DNA of 64,000 nucleotides. Source: Silicimonas sp. GTDB lineage: Bacteria > Pseudomonadota > Alphaproteobacteria > Rhodobacterales > Rhodobacteraceae. The stretch covers positions 41,284-105,283 of the forward strand of contig JAJEFO010000006.1 in the NCBI GenBank assembly GCA_022820365.1. Direction: 5' to 3'. The position numbers and the translations under genes are program-made. Below the pieces are notes generated by a model. The model worked only from the letters and a program-made list of their open reading frames with translations, was not told the DNA's origin and ran no database searches. This document shows positions 17,810 to 26,116 of the stretch, one piece after another (position 1 is the first letter of the stretch; every line of letters begins with the position of its first letter).

Positions 17810-18804
17810 TGCATCACCTCCTCGATCCGCTTGGCCAAAGCAGGTCCGTCCAGGCCGAAGTGTTGCCTGATGTGTCGAATCGATCCGCCAGGCGCCCAGC
17901 TGTCTGGAACACCGATGCGGGTGATGCGTGGCCCGCGCCCTACCTTGCAGACGATTTCGCTCACAAGGCCGCCCAGTCCGGTCGAGATCTGATGGTTCTC
18001 GATCGTGACGATCTGGTCGTGCGCAAAGCAGTAGTCGATGACTTCGTGTTCAATCACCGGCTTGATCGTCGGTACGTGCAGGAGCGAATGATCTACGCCT
18101 TGATCAACAAGAATATCCGAGGCCTCGACCGCCCATTGCGAGGCGTGGCCGCAAGAAATCACGCCAACGCCCGAGCCTGTTCGCAGCGGGTAGGTCTTGC
18201 CCAGCTCAAATTTGAACGTCTCGGGATCAAGCATCTTGGGCGTCGTGCCGCGATGCCCGCGCATGTAGACAAGTCCTGGTGTCTCGCACGCCACGTCCAG
18301 AGCCTGTGCAAAGTCCGTCACGTCCATCGGGTCGATAACCGTGGCATTGGGCACCGCCCGCAGCATGCCCAAGTCTTCAGTGCCCTGATGGTGAACCGGT
18401 GCGGGGCTCGAGATGCCCGGCGTGAATCCAATGCAAATGCCCGTGTTCTTGCTGGTGCCCATGCAGATCACCATCTGATCAAAGCACCGGCGGGAAGCGT
18501 AGCTGCCGAACGTCGATGTGATCGGGACAAATCCGGCCTTGGCCAAGCCAGCGGCGACCCCTACCAGGTTCTGCTCAGCCATGCCGACTTCCACAAATTG
18601 ATCGGGGAGTTCCTTGGTGACCTTGAATAGATCAACATAATGGCTGAGGTCCGCGCTCATCATGATGACATCATCTCGGCGTCGGCAGAGATCAAAGCTG
18701 ATGTCGTCGAAGGCCGACGGAATCCTTTGGCGTTCCTCTTTCGTCAGGAGCATGTGTCGTGCGCTTTCGCGATGGCATGAGTTTTCATACGGACCCGGCG
18801 ACAT
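17806..18804 (-). CDS. Transketolase, C-terminal subunit
   Basis: Pyrimidine-binding and C-terminal domains of a split transketolase, 332 residues. Key segments are FVEVGMAEQNLVGVAAGLA, carrying the catalytic glutamate that contacts the TPP aminopyrimidine, and SSPAPVHHQGTEDLGMLRA. The ATG at 18804 is selected because GGGGGAGGG lies four to five bases upstream; the alternative at 18753 has no ribosome-binding site. The start overlaps the preceding SDR gene by about 20 bp, and the stop overlaps the N-half start. The three genes should be translationally coupled. Confidence 0.87.
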   Translation of the reverse strand: MSPGPYENSCHRESARHMLLTKEERQRIPSAFDDISFDLCRRRDDVIMMSADLSHYVDLFKVTKELPDQFVEVGMAEQNLVGVAAGLAKAGFVPITSTFGSYASRRCFDQMVICMGTSKNTGICIGFTPGISSPAPVHHQGTEDLGMLRAVPNATVIDPMDVTDFAQALDVACETPGLVYMRGHRGTTPKMLDPETFKFELGKTYPLRTGSGVGVISCGHASQWAVEASDILVDQGVDHSLLHVPTIKPVIEHEVIDYCFAHDQIVTIENHQISTGLGGLVSEIVCKVGRGPRITRIGVPDSWAPGGSIRHIRQHFGLDGPALAKRIEEVMQ

Positions 18805-19567
18805 TGAACCCTCCCCCGCCAGCGTCGATATGCGCACCTGTGACCAGTGACGAAGCGGGCGACATCAGCCAAAGCGCGATGTCGGCGATCTCGCCCGGCT
18901 GTCCGATTCGTCCCATCGGGATCGAATCTTCGACAGCCCTCCTCAACTCTGGATCGGCATCCAGTCCCGCTGTCATGGCGCTGGCGACGGCTCCCGGCCG
19001 CACCGTGTTGACCCGGATTCCTTCCCGCGCCACTTCCTTTGCAAATCCCTTGGAAAAGACGTCGACTGCGCCCTTTGAGGCGGCATAGACGCTATGCCCG
19101 GGACGTCCTCCGATGGTTGCGGCCATGGACGAGACATTGACGATGGACCCTCCCAGCCCACCTGACTTTGTGGACATGAGACGCGCCGCTTCCCGGCAGC
19201 AGATCATCAGGCCGGTGACGTTAATCGCGATCAGCCTTGAGATCGCTTCAAAGTTCAGGTCACGAACCATGTCATTGACGAAGATCCCTGCAGCATGCAG
19301 CACTCCTGTCGGCGGGCCATAGGATTCGGCTGCGGTCTTGTACGCCTCCACGACTTCCGCTTCAGACGAGACATCCGCGGGAAGAAAGTTTGCCGCCCCA
19401 CCTCCTTCAGTGATTTCCCGGATCAGCGATTCGGCCGACGATCGCTCCGCTTCAAGCGACACGAGCGAAATCGCGTAGCCGTTCCTGGCGGCAAGCCGCG
19501 CCGTGGCGGCACCCATGGCTCCGGCACCGCCCGTGATCAGGCAATGCCCCGTCACGGCAAATTGCAC
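18785..19567 (-). CDS. SDR-family oxidoreductase, first gene of the catabolic operon
   Basis: Classical short-chain dehydrogenase of 260 residues. The cofactor motif is TGGAGAMG near residues 12-19, with NVSSMA and YAASK further on. The start is GTG at 19567 with AGGGAGGAA upstream; a nearby ATG at 19569 is out of frame. It is the promoter-proximal gene, 57 bp downstream of the GntR operator. As the first enzyme of the operon it may perform the first oxidation of the imported compound, but this is inference from position only. Confidence 0.83.
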   Translation of the reverse strand: MQFAVTGHCLITGGAGAMGAATARLAARNGYAISLVSLEAERSSAESLIREITEGGGAANFLPADVSSEAEVVEAYKTAAESYGPPTGVLHAAGIFVNDMVRDLNFEAISRLIAINVTGLMICCREAARLMSTKSGGLGGSIVNVSSMAATIGGRPGHSVYAASKGAVDVFSKGFAKEVAREGIRVNTVRPGAVASAMTAGLDADPELRRAVEDSIPMGRIGQPGEIADIALWLMSPASSLVTGAHIDAGGGGFNVAGSV

Positions 19568-19624
19568 ATGTCAAGTTCCTCCCTAACCTGCTCCGGTCAG
19601 TCGGTTCGCTGGCCTAGCGGATTC

Positions 19625-19660
19625 ACAGGTAAGAGGTCAGAGGTCTGACCTCTTACCTGT
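19625..19660. promoter_or_regulatory. Operator-like 16-bp perfect inverted repeat (GntR site)
   Basis: ACAGGTAAGAGGTCAG and its exact reverse complement are separated by four bases (AGGT). The core AGGTCTGACCT has the GT-N3-AC symmetry of GntR-family operators. It sits between the gntR stop and the first operon gene. The half-site GTCTGACCTCTT recurs upstream of the gntR start. There is no U-tract on the minus strand, arguing against a terminator. Confidence 0.7.
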
Positions 19661-19752
19661 TGCTATATTCAGACCGACGCGGAGTCAACAAAAAAGACGG
19701 GATGGGCGTGGATGGGCCTCGGGAGGCCGAGGAACCGGGACAACCCGGGAAT

Positions 19753-20589
19753 CTATGCGTGCTTCAAGGCGCTCAAATGCGAGCTGACCTTTGTTGGCGG
19801 CAAGGACTTTTGGGCAACCTTGGGGATGCGCCCATGGAAGTCGATGGCTTCGGGACGCTCTGCTGCGAACCTGATGTCCACGCGCGCGGTGTTGTACCAC
19901 GTCACCGAATAGCCGAGCATAGTGCTGCGGTCCGAGTAGGTGCTGTATTCCACCAAGAGAACCGGGTCTGCCTCGCGCAAGTCCAGACGTTTGGCCGTGT
20001 CTGCCGGCAGGGGCACCACTGTCATCCGGCCATCCGAGCGCATCAGGTTGCTTGCAAGCTGGTCCTGGTACATCGCGACAAGCGTGTTGGTGTTGACATC
20101 GAACCCACTGGCATCGAAGGAAATGCCCTCAATTTCAGCACACACCGCATCAATCGTGCGCTGTATCGGCACGTCGTCGGCCCGAAACACGCGATCGATC
20201 AGCCAGAACTTGCTGCCGGCCGCGATCTCCAGCAAGTCGGCAACAGTGGCGTCTGCAGGGCCGCGTTCAATCGACAAGTCCGAAACCGACGGCTCCTGTC
20301 CGCTTTCACGGATCAGGTTCGGCGCACTGCGAATGTAGGGCAAGGGCACGACCACGCGCTTTGCGTCCTTGGGCTTGCGGACGATCGTGCCAACGCCCCA
20401 TTTCTTCTCGATCAGACCGGCTTGCCAGAGGCTGCCAAACGCTTCGCGCAACTTTGCCCTGCTTACGCCGAGACTCTCTGAGAGCTTGACTTCGGATGGC
20501 AAACGGTCCCCGTCATCAAAGTCGGATTCGATCATCTCGCGAAGGCGCACGGTTATTTCTGTCGGATCGGCCAGCGTAACCTGCTCCAT
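19753..20589 (-). CDS. GntR-family regulator with UTRA effector domain
   Basis: Transcriptional regulator of 278 residues. An N-terminal GntR winged helix spans about residues 10-75 (LPSEVKLSESLGVSRAKLRE, then GLIEKKWGVGTIV). A UTRA ligand-binding domain of about 170 residues follows, as in the HutC subfamily. The short C-terminal basic tail is unremarkable. The gene lies directly upstream of the catabolic operon in the same orientation. The operator in front of the operon is partly repeated in front of this gene, suggesting autoregulation and repression relieved by a pathway intermediate. The ligand is unknown. Confidence 0.88.
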   Translation of the reverse strand: MEQVTLADPTEITVRLREMIESDFDDGDRLPSEVKLSESLGVSRAKLREAFGSLWQAGLIEKKWGVGTIVRKPKDAKRVVVPLPYIRSAPNLIRESGQEPSVSDLSIERGPADATVADLLEIAAGSKFWLIDRVFRADDVPIQRTIDAVCAEIEGISFDASGFDVNTNTLVAMYQDQLASNLMRSDGRMTVVPLPADTAKRLDLREADPVLLVEYSTYSDRSTMLGYSVTWYNTARVDIRFAAERPEAIDFHGRIPKVAQKSLPPTKVSSHLSALKHA

Positions 20590-20620
20590 GAAAACAAAGA
20601 CGAATTTCAGATGTCGCGAG

Positions 20621-20636
20621 AGACGTCTGACCTCTT
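20621..20636. promoter_or_regulatory. Second GntR half-site upstream of gntR
   Basis: AGACGTCTGACCTCTT shares the 12-bp block GTCTGACCTCTT with the right arm of the palindrome at 19625-19660. It lies about 32 bp upstream of the gntR start codon. The left half is only partly symmetric, so binding may be weaker, as expected for an autoregulatory site. Confidence 0.6.
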
Positions 20637-21015
20637 GGAACTACAGCAAATTGCGTACGTGATCAAGCTGGACACCGACTGATCAGGTGCCGCCGTCTCT
20701 GCTTCCGACCCTAGTGCTTCATCGGAAAGCACGTTTCCCGAACGCCACCGCCCCCTCCTGCAGACTCTTTCGGCACCGACGCAGCGCGCCGCAGTCTGAC
20801 GCCGACCTGAAGCCATTGGCAATGGCTGAAGGGATAGGGTCTTCGACGTCAGGCAGGTCTGGGCTGCGGCATGGCTGCTTTGGGGAAGCTTCGATTGGGA
20901 AAGACGGGTCGAACTGGTGATGAAGCTGTCCGCCACCGGGACATGGGCGAAAGAGCCCAAACCTTGACTCGTGACTTCACGACCGCTTGCCGCCAAGCAC
21001 GGTTCCGGCCAATGG
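20637..21015. other. Intergenic region between gntR and hxlR
   Basis: No frame shows a recognisable domain or convincing start. A plus-strand stretch ending near 20975 has mildly coding-like composition but matches nothing I recognise. It contains the upstream regulatory region of gntR at its left end. Confidence 0.45.
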
Positions 21016-21387
21016 TCAGGCGTACCTGCTCTCTGCCTCGAGCAACTGTACTTCCTCAGAGAGCCGCGTTTCCTTGAAGTCCTTGCCCCACTCCTGCATT
21101 GCTTCGATGATGGGCTTCAAGCTCCGCCCACGTTCCGTCACTTCGTACTCCACGCGCGGCGGCACCTCGGCAAACACATGCCGAGATATAACGCCATCGG
21201 CTTCCAGTTCTCGCAGTTGAAGCGTGATCATCCGTTCGGTCGCGTTCGGGGCAAGACGACACAGCTCGCTGAAACGCTTTCGCCCTCCAAGAAGACGGCA
21301 AATCAGAATCGGCTTCCAGCGGCCACCGATTACGCTCAACGTCGCTTCGACATCGCACCCCGTTTTCCAATTGTATTTCCTGGCCAT
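21016..21387 (-). CDS. HxlR-family transcriptional regulator
   Basis: HxlR-type winged-helix regulator of 123 residues, the usual size. Family blocks are CDVEATLSVIGGRWKPILIC, GGRKRFSELCRL, TQRMLT-like ERMITLQLRELEADG and PPRVEYEVTERGRSL. A cysteine at residue 10 lies at the position that senses oxidants or electrophiles in YodB/QorR relatives. The ATG at 21387 is chosen because the longer TTG-initiated frame would overlap a TTGACA promoter element. It is divergent from a quinone-oxidoreductase-like gene, the same pairing as QorR/qor2 and YodB/azoR. Confidence 0.85.
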   Translation of the reverse strand: MARKYNWKTGCDVEATLSVIGGRWKPILICRLLGGRKRFSELCRLAPNATERMITLQLRELEADGVISRHVFAEVPPRVEYEVTERGRSLKPIIEAMQEWGKDFKETRLSEEVQLLEAESRYA

Positions 21388-21415
21388 CCTTGTTGCCTCA
21401 ATGCTTCGATATCCA

Positions 21416-21444
21416 ATACTTACAAAAATGTAGGTTCTTGTCAA
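21416..21444 (-). promoter_or_regulatory. hxlR promoter with overlapping HxlR-type operator
   Basis: On the minus strand TTGACA (21444-21439) is followed after 17 bases by AAGTAT. Within the spacer lies the near-palindrome ACTTACA-N4-TGTAGGT (21418-21435). This resembles the TACTTAC...GTAAGTA operators of YodB/QorR-type HxlR regulators, which suits repression of both divergent genes. Confidence 0.5.
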
Positions 21445-21505
21445 AACCTAGGTAGACACGCAGTATCCTGGTCGATGTTTCGAACAGTTCAGACGGAGGT
21501 CTACA

Positions 21506-22516
21506 ATGAAAGCTCTTGGTTACAGCGAAAGGGGGCCGGTTTCGACACCGAACTCGGTCGTCGAATTCGACGCGGACATGCCCGTTCCCGGTGCGCGCGA
21601 TCTGCTGGTTGAAGTGCGTGGCGTCTCGGTCAATCCGGTCGACGTGAAGGTCCGTGCAAACCGCCCGCCTGAAGGCACTCGCATCCTAGGCTTTGACGCG
21701 GCCGGCATCGTCAAGGAAATCGGCACCGACGTTACGGCGTTCAAACCGGGCGACGAGGTGTTTTATGCCGGCGAATTCACCCGTCCGGGGAGCAATGCCG
21801 AGTTTCAGGCAGTGGACGAGCGCTTGGTGGGTCGTAAGCCGTCCTCGCTCAGCTTTTCCGAAGCCGCCGGCATGCCGCTGACCAGCATCACCGCTTGGGA
21901 GATGCTGTTTGACAGTTTTGGCATCAAGGAGGGTGACTGCGACGGGGATGCGCTCCTGATCATTGGCGCCGCCGGGGGCGTCGGGTCGATCCTGATCCAG
22001 CTGGCCAAGAAACTGACAGGCCTGACCGTTGTGGCAAGTGCGTCGCGCGATGACACGGTCGCGTGGGTCAAGAAAATGGGCGCAGACCATGTGGTCAACC
22101 ATCGCAACCCGCTGAACGAAGAGATGAAGGCACTCGACATCTCACCAAAATATGTCGCCACGCTGAATCAGACGGACAAGCATTTCGACGCCATTATCGA
22201 CCTGATCAAGCCGCGGGGTCATATCGCGCTGATTGACGATCCACAGGACATCAATATTGGCGCAATCAAGCTCAAGGCCCTGTCGTATAGCTGGGAGTTC
22301 ATGTTTGCACGATCGATGTTCCAGACCGAAGACATGGACGCACAGTCCGAACTGCTCAACCGCGTGTCCGCAATGCTGGACGATGGCTCGTTGATCTCGA
22401 CAGTGAACAGGCACTGCGGGACCATGAGCGAGACCACCCTGCGAGAGGCACTCGCCCATCAAGAAGAGGGATCCGCAATCGGCAAGACCGTTTTGGACGG
22501 GTTCTGCGACGCATAA
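21506..22516 (+). CDS. Zinc-binding-dehydrogenase-family NADPH:quinone reductase
   Basis: Medium-chain dehydrogenase of 336 residues in the quinone oxidoreductase/zeta-crystallin group. It lacks the structural and catalytic zinc ligands. The NADPH-binding segment is [18 protein letters not shown] at about residues 151-168, and the N-terminus [12 protein letters not shown] is typical of the YhdH/QorA-like subgroup. It is divergent from the HxlR gene with an operator between them. It probably detoxifies quinones or reactive carbonyls in response to them. An SDR gene follows after 3 bp and is likely co-transcribed. Confidence 0.85.
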   Translation: MKALGYSERGPVSTPNSVVEFDADMPVPGARDLLVEVRGVSVNPVDVKVRANRPPEGTRILGFDAAGIVKEIGTDVTAFKPGDEVFYAGEFTRPGSNAEFQAVDERLVGRKPSSLSFSEAAGMPLTSITAWEMLFDSFGIKEGDCDGDALLIIGAAGGVGSILIQLAKKLTGLTVVASASRDDTVAWVKKMGADHVVNHRNPLNEEMKALDISPKYVATLNQTDKHFDAIIDLIKPRGHIALIDDPQDINIGAIKLKALSYSWEFMFARSMFQTEDMDAQSELLNRVSAMLDDGSLISTVNRHCGTMSETTLREALAHQEEGSAIGKTVLDGFCDA

Positions 22517-22519
22517 GTC

Positions 22520-23287
22520 ATGGAACGACCGCTGGAAGGCAAGGTCATCATCGTCACCGGTGCCACGGGCGGCATCGGTGTCGAAACCGTCAAGCGCCTG
22601 ACTGACGACGGGGCCACCGTCGTCGCTTCAGGTCGCAACATGAACCGGTTGCACAAGCTTGCCGCAATTGGCCCGAATGTCGTGGCGCATCAATCCGACG
22701 TGTCAAGCGAAGACGAGGCACGCGGCCTTGTTGAACGGGCCGAAACCGACTTCGGAAAACTTGATGCCGTGTTCAACGGCGCTGGAATCGTCGGGGAAAG
22801 CGGCCTGATCGAGGATCAAGACCTCGATGGCTTCAATCATGTCATGGACGTCAATGTCGGGGGGGTTTTCCTGATGATGAAGTACGCGGTCCCTGCCCTG
22901 CGACGCAACGGGGGCGGCGCGATCATCAACATCTCGTCCGTCGCCGGCCTGATCGGTGGCCGAGCCACCATGCCAGCCTACTGTGCCAGCAAGCACGCCG
23001 TGATAGGACTGACGAAGAACGGTGCCAAGGCCTATGCCGGCGAAGGCATCCGAGTGAACGCGATTTGCCCAGGTCAGATCGACACCGACATGCTTGCTGC
23101 CGTGGAAGCGGACGCCTCCCCTGAGGATGCCGCCAAGGCACGCGCGATGGTCATCGCCGCGATTCCCGCGGGTCGCTATGGCGAACCCACTGAGGTCGCG
23201 GCCCTGGCCGCATTTCTGTGCCGCGATGACGCCAAGTTCATCAATGGCAGCGTCTACACGATCGACGGAGCCTTCACGCCGTTTTAG
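22520..23287 (+). CDS. SDR-family oxidoreductase
   Basis: Classical short-chain dehydrogenase of 255 residues. It has TGATGGIG (about residues 14-21), FNGAG in place of NNAG, NISSVAGLIGG with the catalytic serine, and YCASK. It starts 3 bp after the quinone reductase stop, so the two form a small operon probably under HxlR control. The substrate is unknown; carbonyl or quinone reduction fits the context. Confidence 0.83.
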   Translation: MERPLEGKVIIVTGATGGIGVETVKRLTDDGATVVASGRNMNRLHKLAAIGPNVVAHQSDVSSEDEARGLVERAETDFGKLDAVFNGAGIVGESGLIEDQDLDGFNHVMDVNVGGVFLMMKYAVPALRRNGGGAIINISSVAGLIGGRATMPAYCASKHAVIGLTKNGAKAYAGEGIRVNAICPGQIDTDMLAAVEADASPEDAAKARAMVIAAIPAGRYGEPTEVAALAAFLCRDDAKFINGSVYTIDGAFTPF

Positions 23288-23901
23288 CTTGGCCCAATTG
23301 GAACTCGGAACGCCGACAGGTTCCCGCAATTCCACCGGGCCTTTAGCCCAGTCTTTCGGCCTTTGCGTCTCGGTCGGGACTGGATGTTTCGATCGAGGCG
23401 ATTCTCCATGTGCCCCCGGGACCAAGTATCACGTGGTGCCACCGCGCCCCTTTCAACTCGGGAATTCATCGGGCGTCGGTCATCCGCCTTGCACCTGAAA
23501 CAAGCGCATCTTCTTGGGATCGCTCACGTCACCCTGCCTCCACGCAAAGTTTCGCGCCCTGCCAACGGTCAGTACGGATCTTCGGTCTCCACGTCGGCAG
23601 GATCGCAATCGCTGACTTTGCCGATCACGACAAAGCCGCCCTGCGCCAGCACGGCCGCCGAGGGCCGCAAATCGCCGCTGCTGCGTCCCACCCAAGCCGT
23701 CCGGGCAACCGGATGTCACCAGCATGGGCGACCGGATGCTTCTCAGTGCGGGTGCCTCGCAAGGTCCGCGTGGACAGCACAACGTTCGCATGCAACTGGC
23801 AATGAGACATTTGCCGTGCCAGAATTGGTACGAAAGACACCGTCGGCCAGCCCACTCTGAGTCGCACGGAACCCGAACCAGGATGTACGGACCCGCGCCC
23901 G
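23288..23901. other. Intergenic region, 614 bp, no intact gene
   Basis: All frames are broken or lack family similarity. A short minus-strand run ending near 23570 (GGFVVIGKVSDCDP) looks protein-like and may be the tail of a decayed gene, but I cannot assign it. Confidence 0.4.
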
Positions 23902-25527
23902 ATGACGGAACTGCCCGCAACCGCACTGCTCGAAACGCATGACGTAACCAATCAACCAGAAGCAGCGGGCGACCGTGATCTCTGGACCGACGACATCGTG
24001 TTGCGCCTGCTCGCTGGCAGGGACGGGAAGGACAGTGCGCTTGCCGCCTATGGCGCGACCCTCGGGCAGCGAGAGACGCGGGAAGCGGCACGGAATGCCG
24101 AACGGCACACGCCCGAACTTCGTCCATTCGACCAAGCTGGCCGCCGTCTGGACGAAGTGATCTTTCACCCAGACTATCACCGGTTCATGGCCACCTCGGT
24201 CGCCGCCGGGTACCACTCGGTGGCGTGGGAGCACGATGCTGGGGGCCACGTCGCACACGCGGCCATGGTCTATCTGGCCAGCCAGGTAGAGCCTGGCCAT
24301 TGCTGCCCACTGACAATGACCTACGCAGCACAGCCCGTGATAAGCAAAACGGAAGGCCTGTGCGACGACTGGAGCGCCCTGGCCCTATCCCGGGAATACG
24401 ATCCCGCAGCCAAGCCGGCGAATATGAAATCGGGCGTGACCCTGGGAATGGCGATGACCGAAAAGCAGGGCGGCTCCGATGTCAGGGCCAACTCGACCGC
24501 TGCGGAGCGCGACGGAGATACGTGGCGGCTGACTGGCCACAAGTGGTTCTGTTCCGCGCCGATGTCGGACGGGTTCCTTACGCTGGCCCGAACCGGTTCC
24601 GGCCTGACCTGTTTCCTTGTGCCGCGATGGCTGGACGGCGAACGGAACGGTATCCGAATCCAGAGACTGAAGGAAAAGCTCGGCAACCGCTCGAACGCTT
24701 CGGCCGAAATCGAGTACCACGGTGCCCTGGCCTACCGTGTTGGAGAGGACGGCGCAGGCGTACGCACCATCGTCGAAATGGTGCACCACACGCGCCTAGA
24801 CACTGCAATTGCGCCTGCTGGCCTCATGCGTGCCGCGCTCCGGGAAGCCTTTCACTGGGTCTCGAACCGTCTCGCATTCCAGAAGCGCCTGATCGACCAG
24901 CCGCTGATGCGCACGGTTCTCGCCGACCTTGCCCTCGACTGGCAAGGAGCGCTGACACTTGGCATGCACGTTGCGCGGAGCTTTGACGGACACACTCCTG
25001 AAGACCGGGCCTTTGCGCGGATCGGCGTGGCTCTGGCGAAGTATCTGAACAACAAGCTCTGCCCGATGGTGGTCGGCGAGGCGATGGAGGTGCTTGGCGG
25101 CATGGGATATGTCTAGGAGACAATGCTTCCCATGCTGTTCCGCGAGGCGCCGCTGAACGGCATCTGGGAAGGGTCGGGCAACGTCATCTGTCTCGATATC
25201 CTTCGAACGCTTGCAAAGGTTCCCATGGCCGCCGACGCGCTGAATGCCGATCTGGATTCCGCAGCGGGAATGGACAAGGCCTATGACTCCGCCCTCGCCG
25301 AACATCGGTCACGCTGGCAGGTGCAAGTGCCTGAAGCGGAGGCAAGATGGTTCGCGGAGCGCACGGCACTGTTGCTGACGGCGTCCGCGCTCCTGCGGCA
25401 CGGCGATGCCAAGGTAGCCGAAGCCTTTGTTGACTCCCGGCTGTCTGGAAATCGTGGCCGGACAAGCGGAACCCTTGCGACGATGCACACGAATGCTGTG
25501 CTGGCACACGGACTTGAAACCGCCTGA
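23902..25527 (+). pseudogene. AidB-type acyl-CoA dehydrogenase interrupted by an in-frame TAG
   Basis: The reading frame would encode 541 residues, the AidB family length, but contains a TAG at 25114-25116. Upstream sequence matches AidB well (GMGMTEKQGGSDV-like LGMAMTEKQGGSDVRANSTA; TGHKWFCSAP; KEKLGNRSNASAEIEY; AMEVLGGMGY). Immediately after the stop, in the same frame, comes ETMLPMLFREAPLNGIWEGS, which contains the conserved EGSGN flavin/active-site segment. In AidB the interrupted position is glutamate (GYCEE), so TAG most simply reflects GAG to TAG. The 404-residue truncated product would lack the EGSGN region. A sequencing error or a fresh nonsense mutation is likely; there is no other decay in the frame. 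Confidence 0.82.
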
Positions 25528-25618
25528 CGCACCGCTCCATCACTGCCGCAGACCAATTGGCAACGGTCAGGTCCGTTCATGCCCGGCGAAAGCACGCCCA
25601 TGACCTGGCACCGGTCGG

Positions 25619-25990
25619 TCACGCAATATCAGTGTCGCCTTCGGCGTCCTGCCCGGTGATCACGATATCGGTGGCGACCCTGTTGCTCGCTGAGTTCAGG
25701 CTCATGGTGAAGGCGTTCCTGGCGGGAACGACATTTGCGTTGGCGAGCTCGGCGATATCGAACGCCGTGCCATGCTTGGACGTCGTCACCGGCAGGACCA
25801 GGTCGCCAAGCACCGATACGCCTCGGCCGGATCCAGGGAGCCTGATCATGATCTGGATCAGGACGCAAGGGACGATCACGGCGGCGTTCGAAATCCACTG
25901 ACGCGTGACGCCGATCCGGAACGCGACGCCCTGCTTCCAGCCGGGTACCAGATCCCGCGGAGCCAGGACATTCGACGTCCGTGCGCACAC
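25619..25990 (-). CDS. Hypothetical protein, possibly a gene fragment
   Basis: A 123-residue frame with GTG start and coding-like third-position GC. The sequence is beta-rich (GVSVLGDLVLPVTTSK, RNAFTMSLNSASNRVATDI) and ends in an acidic tail. I do not recognise the family. There is no strong ribosome-binding site, and the N-terminus looks abrupt, so this may be the 3' remnant of a longer gene. It lies between the acyl-CoA dehydrogenase pseudogene and an SDR gene and converges with the former. Confidence 0.35.
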   Translation of the reverse strand: MCARTSNVLAPRDLVPGWKQGVAFRIGVTRQWISNAAVIVPCVLIQIMIRLPGSGRGVSVLGDLVLPVTTSKHGTAFDIAELANANVVPARNAFTMSLNSASNRVATDIVITGQDAEGDTDIA

Positions 25991-26116
25991 TTCTGCTTCC
26001 AGATTTGGATGCCGGCCAATCAGCGCGCGTCATCGTCGTCTGTCGCCGACCCTCAAGGTCGCCTGAGCAATCCGGTCAGAAGAGGCCCGCATGCCTTGCA
26101 CGACGAAGCGCCCGGA

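Noticed and set aside
19625..19660. Palindrome considered as the gntR terminator
   Set aside because: No U-tract follows on the minus strand, and its half-site recurs upstream of gntR, which favours an operator.
20607..20996. 129-codon minus-strand frame between gntR and hxlR
   Set aside because: Low-complexity serine/arginine-rich translation with no domain; it overlaps the gntR operator region.
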